Below the pieces are notes generated by a model. The model had not been told where the DNA came from and ran no database searches. It saw only the letters and a program-made list of their open reading frames with translations. DNA of 64,000 bases from assembly GCF_002265875.1 (NCBI RefSeq), contig NZ_NPFA01000004.1, positions 62,001-126,000 on the forward strand, read 5' to 3'. Each line of letters starts with the position of its first letter. Position 1 is the first letter of the stretch. This document shows positions 1-8,108 of the stretch, piece by piece. This DNA is from Marinococcus halophilus. GTDB taxonomy: Bacteria > Bacillota > Bacilli > Bacillales > Marinococcaceae. The position numbers were made by a program, and so were the translations under genes.

Positions 1-311
1 TTCCACTGCTGTCCGTCGGAGCTACAGGCGTCGTTTCTGTCTCTGCCCATGTAGCCGGAGAAAGCATGCAGGACATGATTCAGAGCTTCTTTAACGGCCA
101 GCCGGTATACGCCGCTTCCCGGCACCGGGACCTGCTGCCACTCATGAAGTCCATGTTTGCAGCTCCTAGTCCGACACCGGTAAAAGCAGCCCTTGAAATG
201 CGCGGCATCATTTCCGGCGATGTCCGTCTGCCGATGGTCCGTTTAAATGCCGAAGAAGAAGCGCAGCTCCGCCAGGTAGTGGCGCCAGCAGCTTCCTTTT
301 ATGTTGGCTGA
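1..311 (+). CDS. dapA: 4-hydroxy-tetrahydrodipicolinate synthase, C-terminal part
   Basis: This is the 3' end of dapA; the start lies before the window. The frame is open from base 3 and ends in TGA at 309-311. The visible 102 residues carry the DapA hallmark G-A-T-G-V-V-S-V-S-A-H-V near the left edge, followed by the C-terminal helices (LPLMKSMFAAPSPTPVKAAL) that finish the DHDPS fold. The enzyme condenses pyruvate with aspartate semialdehyde in the lysine/diaminopimelate branch. dapB lies far away at 55-56 kb, as is usual in Bacillus. The catalytic Lys is outside the window, so activity cannot be judged. A strong terminator follows at once, so dapA is the last gene of its transcript. Confidence 0.9.
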   Translation, partial: PLLSVGATGVVSVSAHVAGESMQDMIQSFFNGQPVYAASRHRDLLPLMKSMFAAPSPTPVKAALEMRGIISGDVRLPMVRLNAEEEAQLRQVVAPAASFYVG

Positions 312-328
312 TACTGGCTAACAGCCTT

Positions 329-358
329 AAACCCCGCTGTTTTAAGCGGGGTTTTTCT
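329..358 (+). terminator. Rho-independent terminator of dapA
   Basis: A 9-bp GC-rich stem (330-338 with 345-353, AACCCCGCT/AGCGGGGTT) closes a 6-nt loop and is followed by a T run. It lies 18 bases after the dapA stop. Confidence 0.9.
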
Positions 359-383
359 GTTTTGTTTCTATTTATGCTACGAT
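355..383 (+). promoter_or_regulatory. candidate sigma-A promoter for yidD
   Basis: TTCTGT (355-360), a 17-base spacer and TACGAT (378-383) lie about 35 bases before the yidD start and just after the dapA terminator. The -35 match is weak, so this is inference from position and spacing. Confidence 0.4.
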
Positions 384-417
384 GTAGAGGCAAAAATGAT
401 TATAGGAGTGCGTATGG

Positions 418-660
418 ATGAAAAAAATAATGATCGCGCTGATTCAACTGTATCAACGATATATTTCCCGGTTCACTCCACCTTCGTGCCGCTTTTATCC
501 TACCTGTTCACAGTACAGCATCACCGCCTTTGAAAGGTTTGGATTTTGGAAAGGGGCCTTTCTAACAATTCGGCGCCTCGTCAAATGCCACCCTTTTCAT
601 CCAGGCGGTTTTGATGAAGTGCCAGAAAAAAAACAAGCGCCTGCTAAGAATGATGCTTAA
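418..660 (+). CDS. yidD: membrane protein insertion efficiency factor YidD
   Basis: An 80-residue protein of the YidD/UPF0161 family. The sequence shows the family core: an N-terminal amphipathic helix ([14 protein letters not shown]), the P-S-C-R-F-x-P-T-C-S-x-Y block at about residues 22-33, and the C-terminal C-H-P-F-x-P-G-G-x-D motif. YidD is known to sit at the inner face of the membrane and help YidC/Oxa1 insert proteins. The ATG at 418 is preferred over an out-of-frame ATG at 414 because only 418 opens the conserved frame; TAGGAGTG lies about 9 bases upstream. The last ten codons run through the left arm of a terminator palindrome and overlap the convergent EamA gene by 17 bases. Confidence 0.93.
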   Translation: MKKIMIALIQLYQRYISRFTPPSCRFYPTCSQYSITAFERFGFWKGAFLTIRRLVKCHPFHPGGFDEVPEKKQAPAKNDA

Positions 661-672
661 CAGGCGCTTGTT
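632..672. terminator. bidirectional terminator inside two overlapping 3' ends
   Basis: A perfect 12-bp inverted repeat, AACAAGCGCCTG (632-643) and CAGGCGCTTGTT (661-672), flanked by A and T runs, separates yidD (+) from the EamA gene (-). The 17-base loop 644-660 holds both stop codons. Each arm is also coding sequence, so both proteins end with K-Q-A-P followed by a short tail. Confidence 0.85.
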
Positions 673-1585
673 TTCGTTTTTTTAACAGCAGCTGGTCCAC
701 CCAGCCGGTACCAAGCAGCACGCCAGCAACAATAAATACGAAGCCTCCAAGCTGCGCTGGTGATACGTTTTCTCCGAGGATAAGCGCAGAACTCAATAAA
801 CCAAAAAAGGGAACGAAATTATTAAATATAGCGGTTTTCCCCGGACCGATTTTCGAAATTGAGGCGTTGTATAATATCTGGCCAAGGCCGGTGGCAAATA
901 TCCCGGAAAGCAAAAACACGAGCCATACCCAGCCGGGCGCCGTGATGTATGATTCCCAGCCGGACGGGGCGAGGATAAAGCTGACGGCAAACAATCCGAC
1001 AGAACCGACCATCAGCGTATAAATCGTCAGCACTCTCGGGGCTACCAGCTCGGAGGCTTTTTTTATAAACAAAAAGCTGATAGCCTGTGCTGCCATTGCG
1101 GCAAAAATAAAAGCGTCTCCTGTAGCTGCGCCTTGAACTGCGCCCCCATCTTCTCCAGTAACATTGATGAGCACTGCCCCGGCGAACCCGGCAAATACAC
1201 CGAGCCAGCGAAGCTTCGTAAAGGCATCACCTAAAAAAATCATAGCTAACAGCGATGTGGTAATAGGAAGAAGAGCCAGAATCAGGGAGCTTTTCACAGC
1301 GGTTGTTTCACTCAGCCCTACAGCCAGAAAGGTATGGTGGCCGGTCATGCCAAACACCGCAGCCAGCAGAATATACTTAATGGCGGCCCTTGGGACCCAT
1401 TCAAACTCCCTGCGCAGAAAAACAAACAGAGCTACGGAAAGACCGGCGAGCAGGATGCGTGCTGCCTGCATGTAAACCGGGTTTATTTCCGCCACCAGCA
1501 CCTTCAATGCCACCACGTTAAGCCCCCACATCAGCATAACAAGCATGACAGATCCATATAATTTTCCGGCTTCAAGTGGTCGCAT
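644..1585 (-). CDS. EamA/DMT-family transporter
   Basis: A 313-residue integral membrane protein of the drug/metabolite transporter superfamily (RhaT/YdcZ/EamA type). Two EamA repeats can be seen, at about residues 12-140 and 155-295, each with about five hydrophobic helices, and the second repeat starts after a short acidic linker (GEDGGAVQG). Members export or take up small metabolites such as amino acids; the substrate cannot be told from sequence. The ATG at 1585 has AAGGAGAG about 8 bases upstream. It follows the permease at 1607 by 21 bases and is probably cotranscribed with it, ending at the shared terminator with yidD. Confidence 0.85.
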   Translation of the reverse strand: MRPLEAGKLYGSVMLVMLMWGLNVVALKVLVAEINPVYMQAARILLAGLSVALFVFLRREFEWVPRAAIKYILLAAVFGMTGHHTFLAVGLSETTAVKSSLILALLPITTSLLAMIFLGDAFTKLRWLGVFAGFAGAVLINVTGEDGGAVQGAATGDAFIFAAMAAQAISFLFIKKASELVAPRVLTIYTLMVGSVGLFAVSFILAPSGWESYITAPGWVWLVFLLSGIFATGLGQILYNASISKIGPGKTAIFNNFVPFFGLLSSALILGENVSPAQLGGFVFIVAGVLLGTGWVDQLLLKKRKQAPVKHHS

Positions 1586-1606
1586 TCCTGATTCTCTCCT
1601 TCTTTA

Positions 1607-2980
1607 TTACATTATTGTTTCGCCTAGTATAAATAACACAAGACTCAATACTACGGCAGCGCTTAAAATAAATGCAGCATTTTTTCTTATTACCTGGATG
1701 GTGGTTGTCCCCATTAGATGAGAAGACATGAGGATGGCGCCTGTGAATGGAGACACCTGGACACCAAGCATCCAGGACATCAAAAGCAGTACAGCCATAA
1801 ACGAAGCCTCCACCCCAAAAACTTCTGGAGAGAGAGCCCCGCCAAGTCCTGTAACGATGATCACTGGGTGAATCCCTAAGGTGGAGAGACCCATTACAAT
1901 AGCCACCACCCAGGCAATCAGCAGAATCATATAGCCCTGGGATAAAAAGCTGACAGCCTCTGAAAGCCAAGCCCCGGCATCACTGCTTCGGAGCGCAACG
2001 CTAAAGAAACCGGCCGTTACAAAAATACCAATTTCATTATACAGGCGTTCAAACGACCCGCTCACGTGTTTCCAGGTGGACTGGGCAAATGAAGTGGCCT
2101 GTTTGAGCGCAAGAGCCCATGTCCACGGATACAATAGAGCCAGTATAGAAACAATTGTCAGCATATTATAAGGTAGAAGCATTTCAAGCAAAAAAGAAGC
2201 CCCAAGCAGTATGCCCAAAAATAGTAAAAACGTACGCATCGAAGTCATCGGAGGTCTTGCTTCTTTGTTTTTTTCTGGCGACGTCCAAGTATCATCAGCA
2301 AATGCGGAGGCCCGGAAGAATACAATAACCAGGGTAGTCAACACGGCAGCCATTATGATGCCGTATGGACCGACTTCGCTCCAGCTTAAATCATAGATAC
2401 TTAAAATAAGGGCCATGTTTACAAAGTATGGCGACCAGAGCATACAGGAACCGAAGCCCCGCAGCACCGTCAATGCCATTCTTTTTTGTTCAAAAGATGG
2501 AAAGCTTTCCTTGGCAATACCGTACACAAGTGGCATGGAGCCGAGATTAAGTATGGCACCGATGCTTGCTGTTACTCCGTAGCCAAGCTGATGCGGAGGG
2601 ACCGCTTTCTTTTCATTTCTCCGTTCAAGGTACTGCTGAAAAGCATGCAGGTGACCCGCTTCAGACATGTACGTGCCGATGAGAGGCACTGTTAGAAAAA
2701 GTGCCAGCAGGGAAAGGTTCTCCCCAAAGCTTGTCCATACAATATGCCAGGAAACTCCGTAAATCCAGAACAAAGCAATGCCGACAGCAAGCAGCACATA
2801 AACGATGCGGCGGTTCAATGCAGGCATAACAGGCAAGGAGGCCACAAGCAGTACTCCGGCAATAAAACTGTACGCGTATTCGATGTAAGGCACGTGTAAA
2901 AGCACTTCTAAAAAATAGCAAAAAACAGCCACAAAGGCAGCGGCTCCGAGTGTAGTTCTTATGCAGGCCTGATGGTTCAT
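1607..2980 (-). CDS. permease of the ion-transporter/citrate-transporter type, about 12 membrane segments
   Basis: A 457-residue hydrophobic protein with about 11-13 predicted membrane helices, two glycine/proline-rich re-entrant-like stretches (residues about 145-160, GAILNLGSMPLVYG, and about 385-425, with MGLSTLGIHP and QVSPFTGAIL), and a polar central loop at about 235-250. This layout resembles the ion transporter superfamily (DctM, CitMHS, DUF401-like permeases). No specific substrate motif is recognised. Two ATGs, at 2986 and 2980, are in frame; the second is preferred because GAGGT directly abuts the first. It lies just after the terminator of the ectoine operon, so uptake of ectoine or a breakdown product is possible by position only. 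Confidence 0.7.
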   Translation of the reverse strand: MNHQACIRTTLGAAAFVAVFCYFLEVLLHVPYIEYAYSFIAGVLLVASLPVMPALNRRIVYVLLAVGIALFWIYGVSWHIVWTSFGENLSLLALFLTVPLIGTYMSEAGHLHAFQQYLERRNEKKAVPPHQLGYGVTASIGAILNLGSMPLVYGIAKESFPSFEQKRMALTVLRGFGSCMLWSPYFVNMALILSIYDLSWSEVGPYGIIMAAVLTTLVIVFFRASAFADDTWTSPEKNKEARPPMTSMRTFLLFLGILLGASFLLEMLLPYNMLTIVSILALLYPWTWALALKQATSFAQSTWKHVSGSFERLYNEIGIFVTAGFFSVALRSSDAGAWLSEAVSFLSQGYMILLIAWVVAIVMGLSTLGIHPVIIVTGLGGALSPEVFGVEASFMAVLLLMSWMLGVQVSPFTGAILMSSHLMGTTTIQVIRKNAAFILSAAVVLSLVLFILGETIM

Positions 2981-3024
2981 GTTCATACCTCTTTTTAGTC
3001 AAGTCATCGTTGCAAACATCTTTT

Positions 3025-3054
3025 ATGCTATCACTATCCGGAAAAAATAGCCAA
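3025..3054 (-). promoter_or_regulatory. candidate promoter for permease-EamA pair
   Basis: On the minus strand TTGGCT (3049-3054), an 18-base spacer and TAGCAT (3025-3030) lie about 45 bases upstream of the permease start and after the doeA terminator. It is a modest sigma-A match. Confidence 0.4.
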
Positions 3055-3068
3055 CACCTGCCTCTCAC

Positions 3069-3100
3069 AAAAAAAGCAGGCCCCTTTAAAAGGAGCCCGC
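3069..3100 (-). terminator. terminator of the ectoine-degradation operon
   Basis: On the minus strand a long stem (GCGGGCTCCTTT with AAAGGGGCCTGC, allowing two G-U pairs; 3076-3100) is followed by seven T. It begins 10 bases after the doeA stop. Confidence 0.8.
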
Positions 3101-3110
3101 TTCCTGTATA

Positions 3111-4334
3111 CTATCTGTAATTGGCATTCATCCTGCTTTCCGCAAAACCATCACCAAGCACTCCGGGTTCTTTAATATACATCTCCCTCGGCACGTGGCT
3201 TAGTAATTCACACCCGTTTTCCGTAATACGGATTGATTCCGTAATTTCCACGCCGTGGTCATCCAGCCATATGCCGGGCATGAGATGAAATGTCATGTTC
3301 GGCTGCAAAATAGTGTGGTCGCCTTTCCGGAAGCTGACGGTATGCTCGCCCCAGTCCGGGGGATAGCTGAGTCCGATGGAATAACCGAGACGGGATTCTT
3401 TAAAATATCCACGTCTTGCAATGGTCCGGCTCCAGACATTTTCCACTTCTTCCGCCGTCATTCCAGGCTTAATTGCGTCCATCGTTGTTTCGATCCCTTC
3501 AACCACTGTTTCCGACAGGTCGTACATTTTCTCCGGAGCCTGTCCGATCGCCATCGTCCGTGCCATCGGAGTATGGTAGCGCATATAGGCTCCGGCGATT
3601 TCAACTGTCAAAAAATCCCCATAGTTATATTTCCGGTCTGTCCATGTCAAATGAGGCGTTGCTGTGTTTTCATTGGCAGGAATCATCGGCACAATGGACG
3701 TATAGTCACCGCCGAATTCCTTCGTACCAAGAATTTGAGCGTTAGTAATGGCCGCGGCCACTTCATTTTCCCGAACGCCGACATCCACTGTATCAAACCC
3801 TGCCTGCATGGCATTTTCAAGTATTCGGCCGGCGCGGTACATGCATTCGATTTCCGCGTCTGACTTCACGAGCCGGACCCAGTTGACGAGCGTGCTGAAA
3901 TTACGGAATTCTGCATTTGGGAGACCAGCCTGAATTCGCTCGTAGCACATCGCGGTGAAGTAGAATGCATCCATCTCCAGGCCAATTTTCCGGTTGCCCT
4001 GTCCAATTTCTGTCAAAATATTCGCCGCGAAATCCATTGGGTGCTTGATTGTCGACTGTACAAATTCATCAGGGTACGGGATGATATGATCGTCATCGAG
4101 CCAGGTGGTGACTACTGCACTATGGGCATCCATTTCCCTGCCGATCCATAGCGGCTGATCTTCATCAATCATTACAATCACCATCTGATGCACATAAAAC
4201 GACCAAGCATTGTATCCCGTTAAATAATACATATTGGACGGATTAGAGACCAATAGTACTTCAATCCCGTATTCCATCATTTTCATTTTTGTCTGGTTCA
4301 TTCTCATCAGGTACTCATCTTTTTCAAACAACAT
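3111..4334 (-). CDS. doeA: ectoine hydrolase (DoeA/EutD)
   Basis: A 407-residue member of the M24/creatinase-like family. It matches the DoeA/EutD pattern I know from Halomonas along most of its length: D/N-P-S-N-M-x-x-L-T-G-Y-x-x-W-S-F-Y-V-H-Q near residues 31-50, H-P-M-D near 98, G-G-D-Y-x-x-I-V-P, A-x-P-H-L-T-W, E-I-A-G-x-Y-x-R-Y-H, and I-G-L-S-Y-P-P-D-W-G-E followed by M-T-F-H-x-M-P-G-x-W. DoeA opens the ectoine ring to give N-acetyl-2,4-diaminobutyrate in the cytoplasm. The usual M24 metal-binding Asp pair is replaced (V-E-I-A-G), as in the metal-free creatinase branch. It is the last gene of a five-gene operon. GGGGGAT precedes the ATG. Confidence 0.9.
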   Translation of the reverse strand: MLFEKDEYLMRMNQTKMKMMEYGIEVLLVSNPSNMYYLTGYNAWSFYVHQMVIVMIDEDQPLWIGREMDAHSAVVTTWLDDDHIIPYPDEFVQSTIKHPMDFAANILTEIGQGNRKIGLEMDAFYFTAMCYERIQAGLPNAEFRNFSTLVNWVRLVKSDAEIECMYRAGRILENAMQAGFDTVDVGVRENEVAAAITNAQILGTKEFGGDYTSIVPMIPANENTATPHLTWTDRKYNYGDFLTVEIAGAYMRYHTPMARTMAIGQAPEKMYDLSETVVEGIETTMDAIKPGMTAEEVENVWSRTIARRGYFKESRLGYSIGLSYPPDWGEHTVSFRKGDHTILQPNMTFHLMPGIWLDDHGVEITESIRITENGCELLSHVPREMYIKEPGVLGDGFAESRMNANYR

Positions 4335-4369
4335 GAGCTGATCCCCCCTTTTATCCCGTCTACATTTAT

Positions 4370-5809
4370 TTATTCATCGATGGCAAAGCATACGAGCCGT
4401 TTTTCCGACATTTCCTCGATTGCAAAAGCCACGCCTTCCCGGCCGATCCCGGAATGTTTGACGCCGCCAAACGGCATGGCATCAATGCGGAAATCGCTGC
4501 TGTCATTTACCATGACGCCGCCGACATGGAGTTTACGTACAGCCTTCAGCGCAATATTAACATCTTTCGTATAAATGCCGGCCTGCAGACCGAAAGGCAC
4601 GGCGTTTGAGCGGGTGATTGCTTCATCAAACGTGGCAACAGAAGCAAGTATGACGACCGGCCCGAACACTTCTTCTTTTACTATCGCCAAATCCTCCGGA
4701 ACATTCGACAGGACGGTCGGTTCGATAAAGGCACCGTGCCGGTTTCCGCCGGCGAGTACTTTGGCTCCGGCCTCCACTGCTTCTTTTATCCAGCTTTCAA
4801 TTCGCTTAGCCTCTTTTTCATTGATGACCGGTCCAATATCGGAATCCTTATCCATTTTCCTTCCGGCACGTACCTGTCTGGCCTTTTCCACAAATGAAGT
4901 CTCAAAAGCGTCGTAAATATCTTCATGAGCGTATACCCGCTGCACACTCAGGCAGTTTTGGCCAGCAGCCCCAAATGCTCCGTCTACGCCTGACTGGGCT
5001 GCTTTTTCAATGTCCGCGTCCTTCCAGACAATATATGGGGAATTTGATCCGAGCTCCATGGACAGCTTTTTCAGACCTGCTTTGTGGGCGATACTTTTGC
5101 CTGTTTCGTACCCACCAGTAAAGCTGATCATCTGTACATCTTCTGACTCCACCAGAATGTCGCCAATGCCACGGCCTCTTCCGGTAATCACCGTCATTAC
5201 TTTTTTCGGCAGCCCGGCAGCGATAAATGCTTCGGCCAGCTTCAGGGCACTGAGCGGCGTTTCTGTCGCCGGTTTCACGATAAGCGCATTTCCAGCAGCG
5301 ATGGCCGGCGCTACTTTATGGGCCACTAGGTTCAACGGATCGTTAAACGGTGTAATAGCTGCCACAACTCCCACTGGAAAATGATAATAGTAGCCCATCC
5401 GGTGCGTATTGCCTTCCATCTGGTCAAAATTAATCGATTCCCCGGAAAGACGGCGGGCTTCTTCCGCCCCGAGACGAATAGTTTCGGCAGTTCTCCTTGC
5501 TTCACCGGAAGCTTCTGCTATCGTTTTGCTCCCTTCAAGAGCAATTATTTCCGCAAACTCCTCTGCATGGTCGAGCACGTAATCCGCCACTTTGTTTAAT
5601 ATATCCATACGTTCCCGTACACTCAAAGCTTCGGCAATCTCTTTACCTTCAACAGCAATCCGCACAGCTTCGCGTGCATCGTCGCTGCTTGCCATCGGCA
5701 CTGTGCTGATCACAGATTGGTCTTCGGGATTGACAACGTCCAGCGTCTGCTCACGGCCGACCCATTCTCCGCCGAGAAGCATTTTTTGCTCTGTGATTTT
5801 TGTGGTCAT
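4370..5809 (-). CDS. NAD(P)-dependent aldehyde dehydrogenase, probable aspartate-semialdehyde oxidiser
   Basis: A 479-residue ALDH superfamily enzyme of normal length. The catalytic Cys is C286 (G-Q-N-C-L-S-V-Q), the general base Glu is E252 (M-E-L-G-S-N), and the oxyanion Asn is near 156 (P-F-N-D-P-L-N). Because it lies between doeA and a homoserine dehydrogenase-like gene, a role like DoeC, oxidising L-aspartate-4-semialdehyde to aspartate, is the simplest inference. By sequence it is nearer to lactaldehyde/glyceraldehyde-type ALDHs, so another short aldehyde cannot be excluded. The gap to doeA is 35 bases and to the upstream gene 12 bases, which supports one transcript. Confidence 0.75.
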   Translation of the reverse strand: MTTKITEQKMLLGGEWVGREQTLDVVNPEDQSVISTVPMASSDDAREAVRIAVEGKEIAEALSVRERMDILNKVADYVLDHAEEFAEIIALEGSKTIAEASGEARRTAETIRLGAEEARRLSGESINFDQMEGNTHRMGYYYHFPVGVVAAITPFNDPLNLVAHKVAPAIAAGNALIVKPATETPLSALKLAEAFIAAGLPKKVMTVITGRGRGIGDILVESEDVQMISFTGGYETGKSIAHKAGLKKLSMELGSNSPYIVWKDADIEKAAQSGVDGAFGAAGQNCLSVQRVYAHEDIYDAFETSFVEKARQVRAGRKMDKDSDIGPVINEKEAKRIESWIKEAVEAGAKVLAGGNRHGAFIEPTVLSNVPEDLAIVKEEVFGPVVILASVATFDEAITRSNAVPFGLQAGIYTKDVNIALKAVRKLHVGGVMVNDSSDFRIDAMPFGGVKHSGIGREGVAFAIEEMSEKRLVCFAIDE

Positions 5810-5821
5810 GTTATCCCGCCT

Positions 5822-6862
5822 TTATATAGTATTTCGATCCATGTTAATCAGGTCGATCAACAATGCAAATCCTGTCTCCGGCACGCCGGCTCCAGCCCCC
5901 ATCAGCGTAATTGGACCGCTCAGGTCGCATTCATAAGTGACAGCGTTTACTGCACCTCCTACATTGGCGAGGGCGTCGTCTTCGGAGAGCAGCTCTGGTT
6001 TTACCGATCCTTTGATTGTGCCTCCATTGTTTTCAACACGCCCGATCAGCTTCCAGTGCTTGTTTTCATTTCTTGCCTTCTGCATATCTTCTGCAGAAAG
6101 AGCCGTAATTCCTTGGCGTTCCACATCGTCTTTTTTCAAATCCGCTCCCATCACAACATTGGCGAGAATAACTACTTTATACAGTACGTCATAGCCTTCG
6201 ACATCGCTGGTAGGATCCGCTTCTGCATATCCACGGGACTGAGCTTCTTTTAAAGCTTCGCCGTACTCCATCCCCTGCTCCATCTGGGTGAGCATGTAGT
6301 TTGTTGTTCCGTTCATTATACCTTTAATTGAGGTAATCCGGTTCCCGGAAAGGCTTGTCAGCGGCATTCGAAGCGCCGGGGTGCCGCTCATGACCGTCCC
6401 TTCGAATAAAAACCGTACGCCATTATCCTGGGCAAGTGCCTGAAGTTCTTTATAGGCAAGCGCCACTGGCCCTTTATTCGTAAGCACAGCATTTTTTCCA
6501 GCCTTAAAGGCTGTTTTGCAGTGATCAATCGCAGGCTGGCCTGTGTCCACATTGGTAAACGTGATTTCAATCACGGTATCTGCGTTTGACTGGGTGATTG
6601 TTTCGATACTGTCCCAGCCGCGCACGAGCCCTTCGGTATCAGGGTAGTTTTCGACTGTTCCATCTCTTTTCAGACAATCAAGAACCTTCTGCATGTCAAG
6701 GCCCTCCGGGTGGTGAAGGGAGCCTTTATACAAATCGGACACGGAAACTACTAAAAAGTCGGAACCAAAGGTTTCTTTCAGCCAGCTCCCCCGTTCGAGC
6801 AGTATTTCTGCAAGGCCGCGGCCCACTCCGCCAAACCCGATAAAATCTAATTTATGCGGCAT
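5822..6862 (-). CDS. homoserine dehydrogenase-like oxidoreductase without ACT domain
   Basis: A 346-residue protein with an N-terminal Rossmann motif (G-F-G-G-V-G-R-G, residues 9-16) and the homoserine dehydrogenase core: T-N-K-G-P-V-A near 130, then G-T-V-M-S-G-T-P, K-G-I-M-N-G-T-T-N-Y, and the A-E-A-D-P-T-S-D-V-E-G-Y-D motif. Lys and Asp residues of the catalytic site are present. There is no C-terminal regulatory ACT domain, so threonine feedback is unlikely. Family enzymes interconvert aspartate semialdehyde and homoserine. Its place in an ectoine operon suggests a catabolic outlet for aspartate semialdehyde. This is inference; a dehydrogenase for a related amino alcohol is possible. Confidence 0.75.
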   Translation of the reverse strand: MPHKLDFIGFGGVGRGLAEILLERGSWLKETFGSDFLVVSVSDLYKGSLHHPEGLDMQKVLDCLKRDGTVENYPDTEGLVRGWDSIETITQSNADTVIEITFTNVDTGQPAIDHCKTAFKAGKNAVLTNKGPVALAYKELQALAQDNGVRFLFEGTVMSGTPALRMPLTSLSGNRITSIKGIMNGTTNYMLTQMEQGMEYGEALKEAQSRGYAEADPTSDVEGYDVLYKVVILANVVMGADLKKDDVERQGITALSAEDMQKARNENKHWKLIGRVENNGGTIKGSVKPELLSEDDALANVGGAVNAVTYECDLSGPITLMGAGAGVPETGFALLIDLINMDRNTI

Positions 6863-6878
6863 ATTTTTTCCTCCCAGT

Positions 6879-8093
6879 CTAATCTGTCTTGTGCTTTGTC
6901 ATATAGTGTACAGCTGCTCCTGCAAGCAAGGAAGCGCCAATTGGTAAAATGGTTTCTTCAATATCAAACTGGGGCATGTGCAGCCCACTGTCTGCACGAT
7001 CAGGATAACCTGCGCCGAGAAACATCATGCAGGACGGCACCTGGCGGGCCATGTAACTGAAATCTTCTCCGCCCATGCCGTAGGATTCTTCGTGGATCAT
7101 TGTTTCCGGGTACAGTTCTTCAAGCACCGCCCGGTAAACCTTTACCGCTTCGGGACTGTTAACGAGTGCCGGCTCGCCTTCAGCAATCGTTACCTCCTGG
7201 GAGGCGTTCATTGATTCCGCTATGCGAAAGGCCTGCTGAAGCTCCTCGCGAAGCCGCTTACGGGTAGCATCTGAATAGCTGCGCATTGTGCCCCGGATAC
7301 GGACTTCGTCCGGTATGACGTTGGTCGACGCTCCGGCCTTTAATTCACCGATACTTACAACCGCTGGTTCAAGCGGAGATGTCCGCCGTGACACGATTCC
7401 CTGCATCGCCTGCATCACAAACGTGCTGATCCATACTGGGTCAGTCGCAAGATGCGGATACGCCCCGTGGCCGCCGCTTGCGCGGATGATCCCTTCAAAC
7501 GTATCAATGCCTGCCATGCTCGGACCTTCCTGCAGCCTTACATGACCCGGCGTGAACTCAGGGTCCATGTGCAGCGCAAAGGCTGCTTCGGCTCCTTCGA
7601 GCCATCCACGGCTGATTAAATAAGGACTGCCGGTGCTTCCGTATTCATCCGTATCTTCTTCAGCCGGCTGAAAAATAAACCGGATTGTTCCTTTTAAATG
7701 CTCCTGCTGCTTGTGTAGCATAAAGCAGGCACCGAGCAGCATGGCCGTATGAGCATCATGCCCGCACGCATGCATTTTCCCTGCACACGTAGAAGTGTAA
7801 TCACAGTCGTTTTCTTCCTGAATCGGAAGGGCATCAATATCAGCACGCAGAATGACGAGAGGGCCGTCACCGGCCCCGAGCTCTGCGATCACGGCCGTGT
7901 CGAGACCTGTCTCTTCTCTTCCGCTATATACTGTTAAATTGGGGAGTCTTGCAAGCGTCTGTTTAATAAATGCTGCTGTCTCATACTCCTCAAAGCTCAG
8001 TTCCGGATGGCGATGCAGGCTGCGTCTCCATTCCACCAGCTGCTCTTTGATCGCTTCTGCTTCTTCCTTAATCGTTTTTGTCATTATCGTCAT
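6879..8093 (-). CDS. M20-family amidohydrolase, candidate N-acetyl-diaminobutyrate deacetylase
   Basis: A 404-residue M20D aminoacylase/amidohydrolase (hippurate hydrolase type). Visible metal-site motifs are H-A-C-G-H-D-A-H at about residues 109-116, F-Q-P-A-E-E-D near 150, the dimerisation-domain stretch G-G-H-G-A-Y-P-H near 210, and G-G-E-D-F-S-Y near 355. These enzymes remove N-acyl groups from amino acids. In the classical ectoine route the deacetylase DoeB belongs to the AstE/aspartoacylase family, and none is in this cluster; an M20 enzyme may therefore take its place. AAAGGACGG lies upstream of the ATG at 8093, and the gap to the upstream gene is 15 bases. Confidence 0.78.
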   Translation of the reverse strand: MTIMTKTIKEEAEAIKEQLVEWRRSLHRHPELSFEEYETAAFIKQTLARLPNLTVYSGREETGLDTAVIAELGAGDGPLVILRADIDALPIQEENDCDYTSTCAGKMHACGHDAHTAMLLGACFMLHKQQEHLKGTIRFIFQPAEEDTDEYGSTGSPYLISRGWLEGAEAAFALHMDPEFTPGHVRLQEGPSMAGIDTFEGIIRASGGHGAYPHLATDPVWISTFVMQAMQGIVSRRTSPLEPAVVSIGELKAGASTNVIPDEVRIRGTMRSYSDATRKRLREELQQAFRIAESMNASQEVTIAEGEPALVNSPEAVKVYRAVLEELYPETMIHEESYGMGGEDFSYMARQVPSCMMFLGAGYPDRADSGLHMPQFDIEETILPIGASLLAGAAVHYMTKHKTD

Positions 8094-8108
8094 CGCTCAA
8101 ACCGTCCT

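Noticed and set aside
3255-3863. A 202-codon plus-strand frame opposite doeA
   Set aside because: Shadow of doeA: rich in Cys, His and Phe, no ribosome binding site, no recognisable domain.
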